NCBI GenBank assembly: GCA_031549625.1
Contig: JAVBPK010000136.1
Coordinates: 1 to 14,603, forward strand
Direction: 5' to 3'
Source: JAISXK01 sp031549625
Lineage (GTDB): Bacteria; Bacillota; Clostridia; Christensenellales; CAG-138
Length of the DNA stretch: 14,603 bases
Under the pieces are notes generated by a model, which saw only the letters and a list, made by a program, of their open reading frames with translations, searched no databases and was not told the origin of the DNA. Below are positions 7,491-14,320 of the stretch, piece after piece; positions within the stretch are counted from its first letter, which is position 1; every line of letters starts with the position of its first letter. Made by a program: the position numbers and the translations under genes.

Positions 7491-8441
7491 CTACCAGCGC
7501 ATCAACGCGGCGCCCGCCGTAAGCCCGGCGCCAAACGCGGCTAAAATAATGCTTTCTCCCCGCTTCAGACGCTGATGCCTGTGCAATTCGTCCAGCAGCA
7601 GCGGAATGCTTGCCGAAGAAGTATTGCCATATTTGTCGATATTGACGGGGAATTTTTCTTCCGGCAGGTGGAAGCGGGCACGCACGCCTTCAACAATACG
7701 CAGGTTTGCCTGATGCAACACATACAGCGCCACATCGTTTTCCGCGTGCAAACCGCTTTCCTGCAGCAGCGCCTGTATATCCTTGGTGGCGGTGGAAACC
7801 GCGAATTTATAAACTTCTTGCCCATTCATATAGAGCATGCGCGGTTCCGGCGCACAGAGCATGTATGGGCAGTTCCCCGCCGGATTTTTCGCGAAAAGAT
7901 ATTCCGCGTTCGACACGGTTGTCATGCGGAACAAAGCGTCATCTCCTTCGGCCGTAATAACCGCGGCAGCGGCAGCATCGCCAAACAGCACGCATGTGGA
8001 GCGGTCTGTCCAGTCCGCAAAGCGGCTCGTCGCTTCCGCCGCTATCACAAGTATATGGCGGTAACACTTGGATTTCAGGAGCCCCTGCCCCATCTCCAGC
8101 GCATACAGAAAGCCCGCGCATGCGCCATTTAAATCCAGGCTTGGACAAGTCGCCTGTATCCGGCCCTGCACCAAGCAGCCCAGGCCAGGCGTCAGGTAGG
8201 AATTATACACATTCGAGCAAAGAATATAGTCGATATCCTGTGGAAGCAGTTTCGCATCCGCAATGGCTTTTTCCGCGGCTTTTGCAGCTAAGTCTTCTAA
8301 AGTTTCTGTCGAAAGGATGTGCCGCTCCCGTATGCCTGTACGTGAAGCAATCCATTCATCGCTGGTATCTAAAAAAGAGGTCAGCTCCTCGTTTGTAACA
8401 GTCAACACGGGAACCGCACTACCCATTCCAATGATTCTCAA
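7491..8441 (-). CDS. fabH: 3-oxoacyl-ACP synthase III (KAS III), TTG start
   Basis: FabH starts fatty-acid chains by condensing an acyl-CoA primer with malonyl-ACP. Its primer choice (acetyl or branched) shapes membrane lipid type. The 316-residue enzyme has the KAS III triad: C108 in LNGACAGFLYALE, H243 in LHQANLRI and N273 in YGNTSSASIPLLLDE. The N-terminus RIIGMGSAVPVLTVTNEEL and the SRTGIRERH motif are typical. It starts at a TTG that overlaps the fabT stop in TTGA, a 4-nt overlap suggesting coupled translation; AAGGAAAG precedes it. Primer preference cannot be read from sequence alone. Confidence 0.96.
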   Translation of the reverse strand: MRIIGMGSAVPVLTVTNEELTSFLDTSDEWIASRTGIRERHILSTETLEDLAAKAAEKAIADAKLLPQDIDYILCSNVYNSYLTPGLGCLVQGRIQATCPSLDLNGACAGFLYALEMGQGLLKSKCYRHILVIAAEATSRFADWTDRSTCVLFGDAAAAAVITAEGDDALFRMTTVSNAEYLFAKNPAGNCPYMLCAPEPRMLYMNGQEVYKFAVSTATKDIQALLQESGLHAENDVALYVLHQANLRIVEGVRARFHLPEEKFPVNIDKYGNTSSASIPLLLDELHRHQRLKRGESIILAAFGAGLTAGAALMRW

Positions 8442-8917
8442 GATTGCTTTCCTTCCTTGTTCTTGGACTTTTCTATTTGCCGGCCTAAGAAGCCATGTAA
8501 ATTCTCCAGCGCGTGCAGCAATACCGGCCTCGCATCATCGTCCACTTCCTTGAGCAGCGAACGTACCATTTGTTGATGAAAATAGCTATGCACGGCATCG
8601 ACGCGCTTTCCTTTGCGCGTTAAGTGAATACGTACCACGCGTCCATCTGTTTGTGATCGAACCTTTTCAACATATCCCTTTTGCTCTAGCTTTTTGATAG
8701 CCACCGTTACCGTAGGAAGCGTTACGTTTAATTGCTGCGCTAGCGCGCTCACTGTACGGCCATCTTCTTCTGTTTTACCCACTGCCTCCAGCGTATGCAT
8801 CTCCGTGATGCTTAAATCCAATAAAACATCTTTCAGCGAGTTTTCTTCTACGGTCAACACCGACTGAAAGATTTCTACAAGCAATTCATTTATTCTGTCC
8901 GAATACGTATCGCGCAT
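8438..8917 (-). CDS. fabT: MarR-family repressor of fatty-acid synthesis, FabT-like
   Basis: In streptococci FabT is a MarR-type dimer that represses the fab genes, with long-chain acyl-ACP as corepressor. This 159-residue protein has an N-terminal helix (RINELLVEIFQSVLTVEENSLKD), the stretch SITEMHTLEAVG, a winged helix-turn-helix (about 55-103: VSALAQQLNVTLPTVTVAIKKLEQKG, then a wing with TDGRVVRIHLTRKG) and a C-terminal dimer helix. The N-terminal part resembles FabT more than general MarR proteins, from memory and not from a search. First place in the fab operon is the FabT position. The ATG is preceded by AAGAAGG. A 21-bp near-palindrome and a sigma-A promoter lie immediately upstream, so it probably represses its own operon. 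The effector is inferred. Confidence 0.88.
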   Translation of the reverse strand: MRDTYSDRINELLVEIFQSVLTVEENSLKDVLLDLSITEMHTLEAVGKTEEDGRTVSALAQQLNVTLPTVTVAIKKLEQKGYVEKVRSQTDGRVVRIHLTRKGKRVDAVHSYFHQQMVRSLLKEVDDDARPVLLHALENLHGFLGRQIEKSKNKEGKQS

Positions 8918-8932
8918 AAAGAAGCCTTCTTA

Positions 8933-8953
8933 TTAGTTAGTTTATCTAATTAA
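8933..8953. promoter_or_regulatory. Probable FabT operator (21-bp near-palindrome)
   Basis: On the strand of fabT the sequence is TTAATTAG, five bases ATAAA, then CTAACTAA. The half-sites pair at 7 of 8 positions. It begins three bases after the -10 box of the fab promoter and should cover the transcription start, the right place for a repressor to block RNA polymerase. Size and AT-rich spacing fit MarR-family operators. I do not see another good copy upstream of acpP or fabK. Binding by the neighbouring FabT is inference. Confidence 0.7.
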
Positions 8954-8956
8954 AGC

Positions 8957-8985
8957 ATTATAAAGTACCTCCTTCAAAAAGTCAA
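8957..8985 (-). promoter_or_regulatory. Sigma-A promoter of the fab operon
   Basis: On the minus strand, TTGACT (8985-8980) and TATAAT (8962-8957) are separated by 17 bp, close to the ideal housekeeping promoter. Transcription should start near 8950, inside the palindrome, leaving a leader of about 30 nt before fabT. No other strong promoter is seen within the operon, though the AT-rich acpP leader could hold a weak one. Confidence 0.88.
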
Positions 8986-9043
8986 TAATCCTTCGCCTAT
9001 CATCTTCCCTTCCAAAAAAATGGTAATATACTGAAATCGCAGT

Positions 9044-9072
9044 TTGCTTTAGAGAGTATGCTTTGTTATACT
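9044..9072 (+). promoter_or_regulatory. Probable sigma-A promoter of glgP
   Basis: TTGCTT (9044-9049) and TATACT (9067-9072) have a 17-bp spacer. The predicted start near 9079 gives a leader of about 95 nt. It is divergent from the fab promoter with about 60 bp between the two -35 boxes. The rest of the 255-bp region between fabT and glgP (8918-9172) shows no gene. The FabT palindrome is too far away to be expected to control this promoter directly. Confidence 0.65.
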
Positions 9073-9172
9073 ATGAACTGTATAAAATTTAAACGATCGG
9101 TTAATCCTACAGACCATTTAGACGTTTTCCCTTTTTGCGCCTGCTGGTTTGAACACGAGAAAGGATGCTATA

Positions 9173-11527
9173 ATGAAGAAAACCGACTATATAGATCAGC
9201 TGCAAAATACACTGATTGATATGTATCAGGCCGATTTGCAGAGTGCGACGCCGGCGCAGTTACACAACGCGCTTTCTACAGTCGTCATGTACTCTATAGC
9301 CGAAAATTGGAACAAGAGCAAAGCCATTCACGCCAACCATCGCCGCGCTTACTATTTCAGCGCCGAGTTTTTGATGGGCCGCGCCGTGTTCAACAACCTC
9401 CACTGCCTTGGTATATTAACCGAAATCAAACATGCGCTTGCCGAAAAGGGTATCGACATGAATGCCCTTGAAGAAGCGGAAGACGCCGCGCTCGGCAATG
9501 GTGGTCTTGGCCGCCTAGCCGCCTGTTTCCTCGATTCCGCTGCTACCCATTCCATCCCGCTCGACGGGTATGGGCTTCGTTACCGCTATGGGTTGTTCCG
9601 CCAAAGTTTCAAAGATGGCTTCCAGCACGAAGATGCGGACGACTGGCAAAAATTTGGCGACCCATGGAGCAGACGGCGCGACAATCTCGCCATCACCATA
9701 GCCTTTGGCGGGCAAACATTCCGCGCCGTCCCCTACGATATGCCAATAATTGGTTTTGGCACAAACAACATCGGCACATTGCGCCTATGGCAAAGCGAAC
9801 CAGTTGAAGCATTTGATTTTAGCGCTTTCAACGACCAGCATTACGAGCAGGCCGTTATGGTTAAAAATGCGGTAGAAAACATCACGAACGTGCTGTATCC
9901 CAACGATAGCACATATGCCGGTAAACAGCTGCGGCTCAAACAGCAATACTTTCTCTCCAGCGCATCGCTGCAGGATATCATAAAAACCTACAAAAGCGCA
10001 CATGGCGGAACCATACGCGATTTTTCCGCCAATATCGCCATACAGTTAAATGATACGCACCCTGTGGTAAGCATCCCCGAACTTATGCGCTTGTTTATGC
10101 TCGAAGGCATGGATTTCGACACTGCTTTCGACGAAACACAAAAAGTGTTTTCCTATACCAACCACACCGTCATGTCCGAGGCGCTTGAAAAATGGGATGT
10201 CGACCTTTTTAAATCCGTACTGCCCGAAATTTTCGATATCATCTATCGCATCAACGCCCGCTTTTGCGGTGAACTCATGCACCGTAACTATCAGGACATC
10301 CATCTCGTATCCATCATTCAGGGCGGCGTAATCCATATGGCCAGCCTGGCCGTGTATGGTTCCCACCATGTAAACGGTGTATCCGAGGTACATTCCAGCA
10401 TTCTGCAAAAGAACGTGCTGAAAAATTATTACTCTATCTTCCCCGAACGCTTTACCAGCGTAACAAACGGCGTCACACAGCGGCGCTGGCTTGGTTTATG
10501 TAACCAGAATCTCGCCGCCTTCATTACGCGCCGCATCGGCCCCGGCTGGGAAACGCAGCTTTCCAATATCGCGGAATTAAGAGCTTTCGATTCCGAAAAG
10601 GACATCAGCGAACTGAACGCCATCAAATATGCAAACAAGCTGCGCCTGTGCGAACACGCGCAAAAGATTACCGGCGTAGAATTGCCGCCAGATTTCATAT
10701 TCGATGTGCAAGTCAAGCGCATGCACGAATACAAACGCCAGCTGCTAAACATTTTCGGCGTTATGGACATCTATTTTGGCCTAAAAGACGGGCGAATCAA
10801 AGATTTCTTCCCCACTGTATTCCTTTTTGGCGCCAAGGCCGCTCCAGGCTATTTCACGACCAAAACCATCATCAAGTACATCAACGAAGCTAGCTTACTC
10901 ATCAACAACGACCCTGCTGTCAACGATAAAATGCGCATCCTGTTCGTGCCAAACTATAACTGCTCCCTTGCAGAACTCATTATTCCCGCAGCCGATATTT
11001 CTGAACAAATTTCTTCCGCCGGCACGGAAGGCAGCGGCACCGGCAACATGAAATTCATGATGAACGGTGCAGTCACCCTTGGCACCATGGACGGCTCCAA
11101 CATCGAAATATTCGAAGAGGCCGGGCTTGAAAACAATTATAAATTTGGTAAAACAGTCGATGAATTAACGGCGCTTCGTCAAGCGTATGTCCCCCGCAGC
11201 CTATACGAAAATGAGCCCCGCATCAATCGCATTCTCGACACTTTGATCGATGATACATTTGCCTGCAACAAAACAGGCCTGTTCCAGGATCTGTTCAACG
11301 GACTTGTCAACGGTTATGGCTACAATGGCGCCGACCCGTATTTCGTATTGTTGGAGTTGCTGCCATATGTAGAGAAAAAGCTCGAAATCAATCGCGACTA
11401 TCAGGACCGCGTCGCGTTTGGGCGCAAATGCCTGGCAAATATCGCCGCAAGCAGCAAGTTTTCCAGCGATAGAATGCTTTTAGATTACTGCAAAAACATC
11501 TGGCATATCAGTTCTGTCAAAGAGTAG
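9173..11527 (+). CDS. glgP: Glycogen (alpha-glucan) phosphorylase
   Basis: The enzyme releases glucose-1-phosphate from alpha-1,4-glucan ends using phosphate, with pyridoxal phosphate as cofactor; it acts on stored glycogen in the cytoplasm. The 784-residue protein covers the whole GT35 family: YYFSAEFLMGRA, EDAALGNGGLGRLAACFLDS, YGLRYRYGLFRQ, FGDPWSRRRD, QLNDTHPVVSIPELMR, VQVKRMHEYKRQLLN, and GSGTGNMKFMMNGAVTLGT, where K627 is the pyridoxal phosphate lysine. Length is close to the Bacillus enzyme (about 800). I start at the ATG at 9173, with AAAGGA 8 nt upstream; the frame is open to a TTG at 9149 that lacks support. No other glycogen genes are adjacent. Glycogen versus maltodextrin preference cannot be told from sequence. 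Confidence 0.95.
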   Translation: MKKTDYIDQLQNTLIDMYQADLQSATPAQLHNALSTVVMYSIAENWNKSKAIHANHRRAYYFSAEFLMGRAVFNNLHCLGILTEIKHALAEKGIDMNALEEAEDAALGNGGLGRLAACFLDSAATHSIPLDGYGLRYRYGLFRQSFKDGFQHEDADDWQKFGDPWSRRRDNLAITIAFGGQTFRAVPYDMPIIGFGTNNIGTLRLWQSEPVEAFDFSAFNDQHYEQAVMVKNAVENITNVLYPNDSTYAGKQLRLKQQYFLSSASLQDIIKTYKSAHGGTIRDFSANIAIQLNDTHPVVSIPELMRLFMLEGMDFDTAFDETQKVFSYTNHTVMSEALEKWDVDLFKSVLPEIFDIIYRINARFCGELMHRNYQDIHLVSIIQGGVIHMASLAVYGSHHVNGVSEVHSSILQKNVLKNYYSIFPERFTSVTNGVTQRRWLGLCNQNLAAFITRRIGPGWETQLSNIAELRAFDSEKDISELNAIKYANKLRLCEHAQKITGVELPPDFIFDVQVKRMHEYKRQLLNIFGVMDIYFGLKDGRIKDFFPTVFLFGAKAAPGYFTTKTIIKYINEASLLINNDPAVNDKMRILFVPNYNCSLAELIIPAADISEQISSAGTEGSGTGNMKFMMNGAVTLGTMDGSNIEIFEEAGLENNYKFGKTVDELTALRQAYVPRSLYENEPRINRILDTLIDDTFACNKTGLFQDLFNGLVNGYGYNGADPYFVLLELLPYVEKKLEINRDYQDRVAFGRKCLANIAASSKFSSDRMLLDYCKNIWHISSVKE

Positions 11528-11551
11528 TCCGCCCTGCTCAATCATTGAGAT

Positions 11552-11595
11552 CGAGGCGATAGAGAACTCTGCCTCGCGTCCCGCCAAGGGGCGCG
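11552..11595 (+). other. Two overlapping hairpins downstream of glgP
   Basis: CGAGGC (11552-11557) pairs with GCCTCG (11571-11576), and CGCGTCCC (11575-11582) pairs with GGGGCGCG (11588-11595, one G-U) around a GCCAA loop. The hairpins share bases 11575-11576, so they cannot both be complete. A pyrimidine run ending in four T follows at about 11596-11611, which may make the second hairpin a weak terminator of glgP or an RNA-stabilising 3' end. Confidence 0.4.
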
Positions 11596-11628
11596 TCCCC
11601 CTCTCTCTTTTGCTGAAGTTTGGATGCA

Positions 11629-11650
11629 GCGCGCCTAACGCGCAATTTTT
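11629..11650 (+). terminator. Possible intrinsic terminator of glgP
   Basis: GCGCG (11629-11633) and CGCGC (11639-11643) form a 5-bp GC stem with loop CCTAA, followed by AA and five T. The stem is short but all GC. It lies about 100 nt after the glgP stop and before the promoter of the next gene. Confidence 0.45.
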
Positions 11651-11676
11651 CCGCTATTTCCGTTATGCATCTTTTT

Positions 11677-11683
11677 TTCGACA
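11677..11683 (-). promoter_or_regulatory. Possible 0A box upstream of the Spo0A-like gene
   Basis: TTCGACA is the reverse complement of the Spo0A recognition heptamer TGTCGAA. It lies in non-coding DNA 31 bp upstream of the -35 box of the response-regulator gene. The same heptamer occurs at least three more times in coding DNA of this window (twice in fabH, once in glgP), so chance is a real alternative. Confidence 0.25.
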
Positions 11684-11714
11684 TAAACAAACAAAATTAG
11701 ACCCTTCCGCTTCA

Positions 11715-11743
11715 TTGTGATTGGTACAAATTATATGTATGAT
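11715..11743 (+). promoter_or_regulatory. Probable sigma-A promoter of the Spo0A-like gene
   Basis: TTGTGA (11715-11720) and TATGAT (11738-11743) are separated by 17 bp. The predicted start near 11750 gives a leader of about 30 nt. The 251-bp stretch from the glgP stop to this gene otherwise holds only the hairpins and possible 0A box listed separately. Confidence 0.6.
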
Positions 11744-11778
11744 ATTTCCAAACGCAAAGCATGGACAGGAGTGACCGC

Positions 11779-12537
11779 ATGTACACAGTGCTTATCGCCG
11801 ATGATAACAGAGGTTGGGTGGAAATCCTGGCCCGTAATATCAGCGCCAACGATAAATTTTCCGTAATAAAAAAGGCGCATGATGGCAAGGAAGCGCTCGA
11901 AAGCATCAAAAACTTGCAGCCCGATATCATCATCCTCGACATCATCATGCCTGAGTACGACGGCGCATATATCGTCAATTGCATCCGGCACGAAATGCCG
12001 GAATACAATCCTATCATCTACATTCTTTCCGGCATAGGCACGGACACCATCATCCGCATATTAAACGAGTTGAATGTGGATTACTATAGCATGAAGCCCG
12101 TAGATCTCACGCGCTTTATGCAAAAGCTTGAGGAAATGACCATACACCGCGCGGCTATATCTGACCCGGTTGCGCCGCTAAGTTCGCCGGCGGAACCAAA
12201 AAACGCGCTGCCTGATATCGTACAAAATATCGTATACAAGCTCGGTATATTGCCCCATTTAAAAGCCAATCAGTGCGCGCAGGTCGCTTTGCTTTACTAC
12301 TTAGAGCAAACAGAAAATTTTCATCAGCTTTCAAAGCACCTCTATCCCGAAGTAGCAAAAAAAATCAAAACTTCCCCTATGGCCGTAGAAAGGAACATTC
12401 GTCGCGCTATCTACCACATGTTGCAAAACAAGACAGGCTTATATAAGCAGATTTTTGCCTATTATCCTGTAGAATACATTACAAACAGCGAATTTTTGTC
12501 CATCGTCGCTAACTACATTCTATCTCAGGTTTCGTAG
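11779..12537 (+). CDS. Spo0A-like response regulator (divergent)
   Basis: The 252-residue protein joins an N-terminal receiver to a Spo0A-type DNA-binding domain. The receiver (1-118) has acidic pocket D8/D9, phosphate acceptor D54 in IILDIIMP, switch residue S84 and K106 in MKP, so it should be phosphorylatable. A proline/alanine linker (about 128-144) leads to a C-terminal domain (145-252) with the Spo0A stretches KLGILPHLKA, LYPEVAKKIKTSPMAVERNIRRAI and ITNSEFLSIVAN. Compared with Spo0A as I know it, the recognition-helix residues differ (SPMAVERNIRRAI against ASRVERAIRHAI), and the GYTVS...KPTNSEF segment is about four residues shorter. AGGAG stands 7 nt before the ATG at 11779; an ATG at 11761 lacks a ribosome site. 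It is free-standing between promoter and terminator. It could be a paralogue or this lineage's Spo0A, so no symbol is given. Confidence 0.85.
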   Translation: MYTVLIADDNRGWVEILARNISANDKFSVIKKAHDGKEALESIKNLQPDIIILDIIMPEYDGAYIVNCIRHEMPEYNPIIYILSGIGTDTIIRILNELNVDYYSMKPVDLTRFMQKLEEMTIHRAAISDPVAPLSSPAEPKNALPDIVQNIVYKLGILPHLKANQCAQVALLYYLEQTENFHQLSKHLYPEVAKKIKTSPMAVERNIRRAIYHMLQNKTGLYKQIFAYYPVEYITNSEFLSIVANYILSQVS

Positions 12538-12561
12538 TCTTTGTATTTATCCCCCGCCTTT

Positions 12562-12589
12562 GCGCAGCCATTTATGGCTGCGCTTTTTT
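12562..12589 (+). terminator. Intrinsic terminator of the Spo0A-like gene
   Basis: GCGCAGCCA (12562-12570) and TGGCTGCGC (12575-12583) form a perfect 9-bp stem around TTTA, followed by six T (12584-12589). It begins 24 nt after the stop and separates this gene from sleC, so sleC should have its own promoter. Confidence 0.93.
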
Positions 12590-12681
12590 ACGCGTTTTCC
12601 ACCTCAACTGGCAAAAAGCCTCGTACAGGCATCGAAAACGCACCTTTCTGCAATGTCACATTCTTTGTGGGCTTGCCGCCG

Positions 12682-12690
12682 CATACCATA
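12682..12690 (+). promoter_or_regulatory. Possible mother-cell (sigma-E/sigma-K type) -10 element for sleC
   Basis: CATACCATA fits the sigma-K -10 form CATAnnnTA and partly the sigma-E form. It lies 30 nt before the sleC start, which would leave a leader of about 20 nt. I do not see a convincing -35 element at the right distance, nor a good sigma-A promoter in the 130-bp gap after the terminator. Confidence 0.35.
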
Positions 12691-12719
12691 TAAAAAAGCA
12701 GCACGATGGAGGTACGCAC

Positions 12720-13973
12720 GTGGAAAACAACGGCACAAGCAATACTCTCGGCCATTTAAGCATAGAAACATATGACCGAACCATAGGAGAACCGGCAAGC
12801 GGCGCTATCGTGTTAATCCGGCCATCGTCCGGCGATACCGGCATATCCGCCGAGCTGATAACGGATGAATCCGGCCAATCGCCCATGATCGACCTGCCAG
12901 CGCCATACTGGGAATTCTCATTTGATCCAGCGAGCAGTGAGCAGCCATATGCCGAGTACGATGTGCTTATCACTTTGCCGGGGTATAAGCTGGTAACGAT
13001 CAACGGTACGCAAATATTCAGCGGAACGCAAGCCATCCAGTCCGTTTATCTGGAGCGGGCGGAAAATACGCCCGCCGCAGAACGAAGCATTACTATCCAG
13101 CCAAACACGCTTTGGGGCAATTTTCCGCCTAAAATTCCCGAAAATGAGGTGAAGGAACTGCCGCCGGCCCAAGGATATAGCGTGCTGCCCAATCCGGTTA
13201 TTCCTGAATATATCATCGTGCACACGGGCGCTCCAACCGCGGACGCACAAAATTACTGGATACCCTTTAAAGACTATATAAAAAACGTGGCATGCTGCGA
13301 GATCTATCCAACCTGGCCCACAGAAACCATCAGGGCAAATGTGCTGGCCATCATTTCCTTTACTCTAAACCGTGTATACACCGAATGGTATCCTGCCAAA
13401 GGCTTCCCTTTCACCATTACAAATTCCACGGCATATGACCATGCGTTTTCGTATGGGCGCAATATTTTCACAGAAGTGTCCCGCGTAGTGGACGAAATAT
13501 TCACCACCTTCATCACGCGCCCGGATATACGCCAGCCCTTATTTACGCAATATTGCGACGGCAAGCGCGTGCAATGCCCCAATTGGCTCTCGCAATGGGG
13601 TTCAAAAAGTCTAGGCGATCAAGGTTATTCCGGCATCGATATTTTGAAATATTACTACGGTACAGATATCTTCCTGATGCAGGCAAAATCCGTACAGGGT
13701 GTCCCGTCCTCCTTCCCTGGAACGAATCTCCAGCTTGGTTCTGTAGGCGAAAGCGTGCGCACGATTCAAGAGCAATTAACCGCCATTTCCAACAATTATC
13801 CTGCGTTGCCCAAAGTGCGGGACGATGGCATATTTGGCAACGCTACGCTTGCCGCTGTGGAAAAATTTCAAAGTATATTTGGGCTGCCGACTTCCGGCAT
13901 TGTAGATTTTCCTACGTGGTATCGCATCTCAGATATTTATGTTGCGGTAACCCGAATGGCAGAATTACGGTAA
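12720..13973 (+). CDS. sleC: Spore cortex-lytic enzyme, SleC-like
   Basis: SleC degrades cortex peptidoglycan during germination of clostridial spores; it is made as a pro-enzyme and activated by Csp proteases. The 417-residue protein has an N-terminal beta-rich pro region (about 10-112, resembling carboxypeptidase-regulatory repeats), a linker, and a SpoIID/LytB-type domain (about 165-325). That domain carries IYPTWPTETIRANVLAIISF, LNRVYTEWY, SYGRNIF and LFTQYCDGKRVQC followed by LSQWGS. A C-terminal peptidoglycan-binding domain (about 337-403) carries LGSVGESVRTIQEQL and DGIFGNATLAAVEKFQ. The VLPNPVIPEYIIVH segment near 154 is where the mature enzyme of Clostridium perfringens begins (about residue 150). 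No signal peptide, as expected for a mother-cell protein. GTG start with GGAGGT 6 nt upstream. The family has paralogues, so the symbol is likely but not certain. Confidence 0.87.
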   Translation: MENNGTSNTLGHLSIETYDRTIGEPASGAIVLIRPSSGDTGISAELITDESGQSPMIDLPAPYWEFSFDPASSEQPYAEYDVLITLPGYKLVTINGTQIFSGTQAIQSVYLERAENTPAAERSITIQPNTLWGNFPPKIPENEVKELPPAQGYSVLPNPVIPEYIIVHTGAPTADAQNYWIPFKDYIKNVACCEIYPTWPTETIRANVLAIISFTLNRVYTEWYPAKGFPFTITNSTAYDHAFSYGRNIFTEVSRVVDEIFTTFITRPDIRQPLFTQYCDGKRVQCPNWLSQWGSKSLGDQGYSGIDILKYYYGTDIFLMQAKSVQGVPSSFPGTNLQLGSVGESVRTIQEQLTAISNNYPALPKVRDDGIFGNATLAAVEKFQSIFGLPTSGIVDFPTWYRISDIYVAVTRMAELR

Positions 13974-14023
13974 ATCAATGATCCACGCCAAATATAAGGC
14001 TAATTTTGTTATGGGGGTCAAAC

Positions 14024-14305
14024 ATGTGTCCTTACCATCATTCCAAAACCATACTGCGCAATCCGCCTTCCTTTCCGCCGCCGCTTATTCCAGCGCGCCC
14101 GCACGACTTTAGCCCCTATTTGGTGCAGCCGTCCTTTCTCCGCAACTACGCGCATTCTGTTTTTTTCGTTTGGCTGGCAACGGGCGAATCGTTCTGGCTT
14201 TACCCCACCGCGCTGCTGGATACTATGCTGAACGGCTATCGGTGGGTGGATCAAGGCTGGGCGCCCATTGAACTAAACTGGCATTATATACAGAGCTTTT
14301 ACTAA
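14024..14305 (+). CDS. Small aromatic-rich protein between sleC and csp, function unknown
   Basis: I do not firmly recognise this 93-residue protein. It begins MCPYHHSKTILRNPPSFPPP, has a proline-rich N-terminal third and an aromatic-rich remainder (SVFFVWLATGESFWLYPT, then LNGYRWVDQGWAP and NWHYIQSFY). There is no signal peptide and no clear membrane helix, although residues about 48-62 are hydrophobic. The C-terminal pattern FWxYPT...GYRW...W recalls small proteins of unknown role in other spore-forming Clostridia, from memory only. I start at the ATG at 14024 with GGGGGT 5 nt upstream; the frame is open to a TTG at 14006. It begins 50 nt after sleC with no terminator between and ends 15 nt before csp, so the three are probably co-transcribed. 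A role in the spore is inferred from context. Confidence 0.65.
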   Translation: MCPYHHSKTILRNPPSFPPPLIPARPHDFSPYLVQPSFLRNYAHSVFFVWLATGESFWLYPTALLDTMLNGYRWVDQGWAPIELNWHYIQSFY

Positions 14306-14320
14306 GCTAGGAGGTCAATC

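Noticed and set aside
7575..8132. 185-codon open frame on the plus strand.
   Set aside because: It is antisense to fabH, whose Cys-His-Asn triad and family motifs are intact.
8960..8972. A perfect AAGGAGGT followed by ATG-CTT-TAA on the minus strand, like a two-codon leader peptide.
   Set aside because: The ribosome site lies in the spacer between the -35 and -10 boxes of the fab promoter and the ATG overlaps the -10 box, so it is upstream of the expected transcript.
9092..9105. An imperfect palindrome around CGATCG in the glgP leader.
   Set aside because: The symmetric part is short and imperfect, no regulator points to it, and such short matches are expected by chance.
11761..11778. An ATG at 11761 as start of the response regulator.
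   Set aside because: No ribosome site precedes it; AGGAG lies inside this extension, 7 nt before the ATG at 11779 that gives the standard receiver N-terminus.
13553..13981. 142-codon open frame on the plus strand overlapping the 3' end of sleC.
   Set aside because: It lies inside the SpoIID and peptidoglycan-binding coding part of sleC in another frame, with no ribosome site or recognisable domain. I considered a frameshift, but sleC is complete to its stop.
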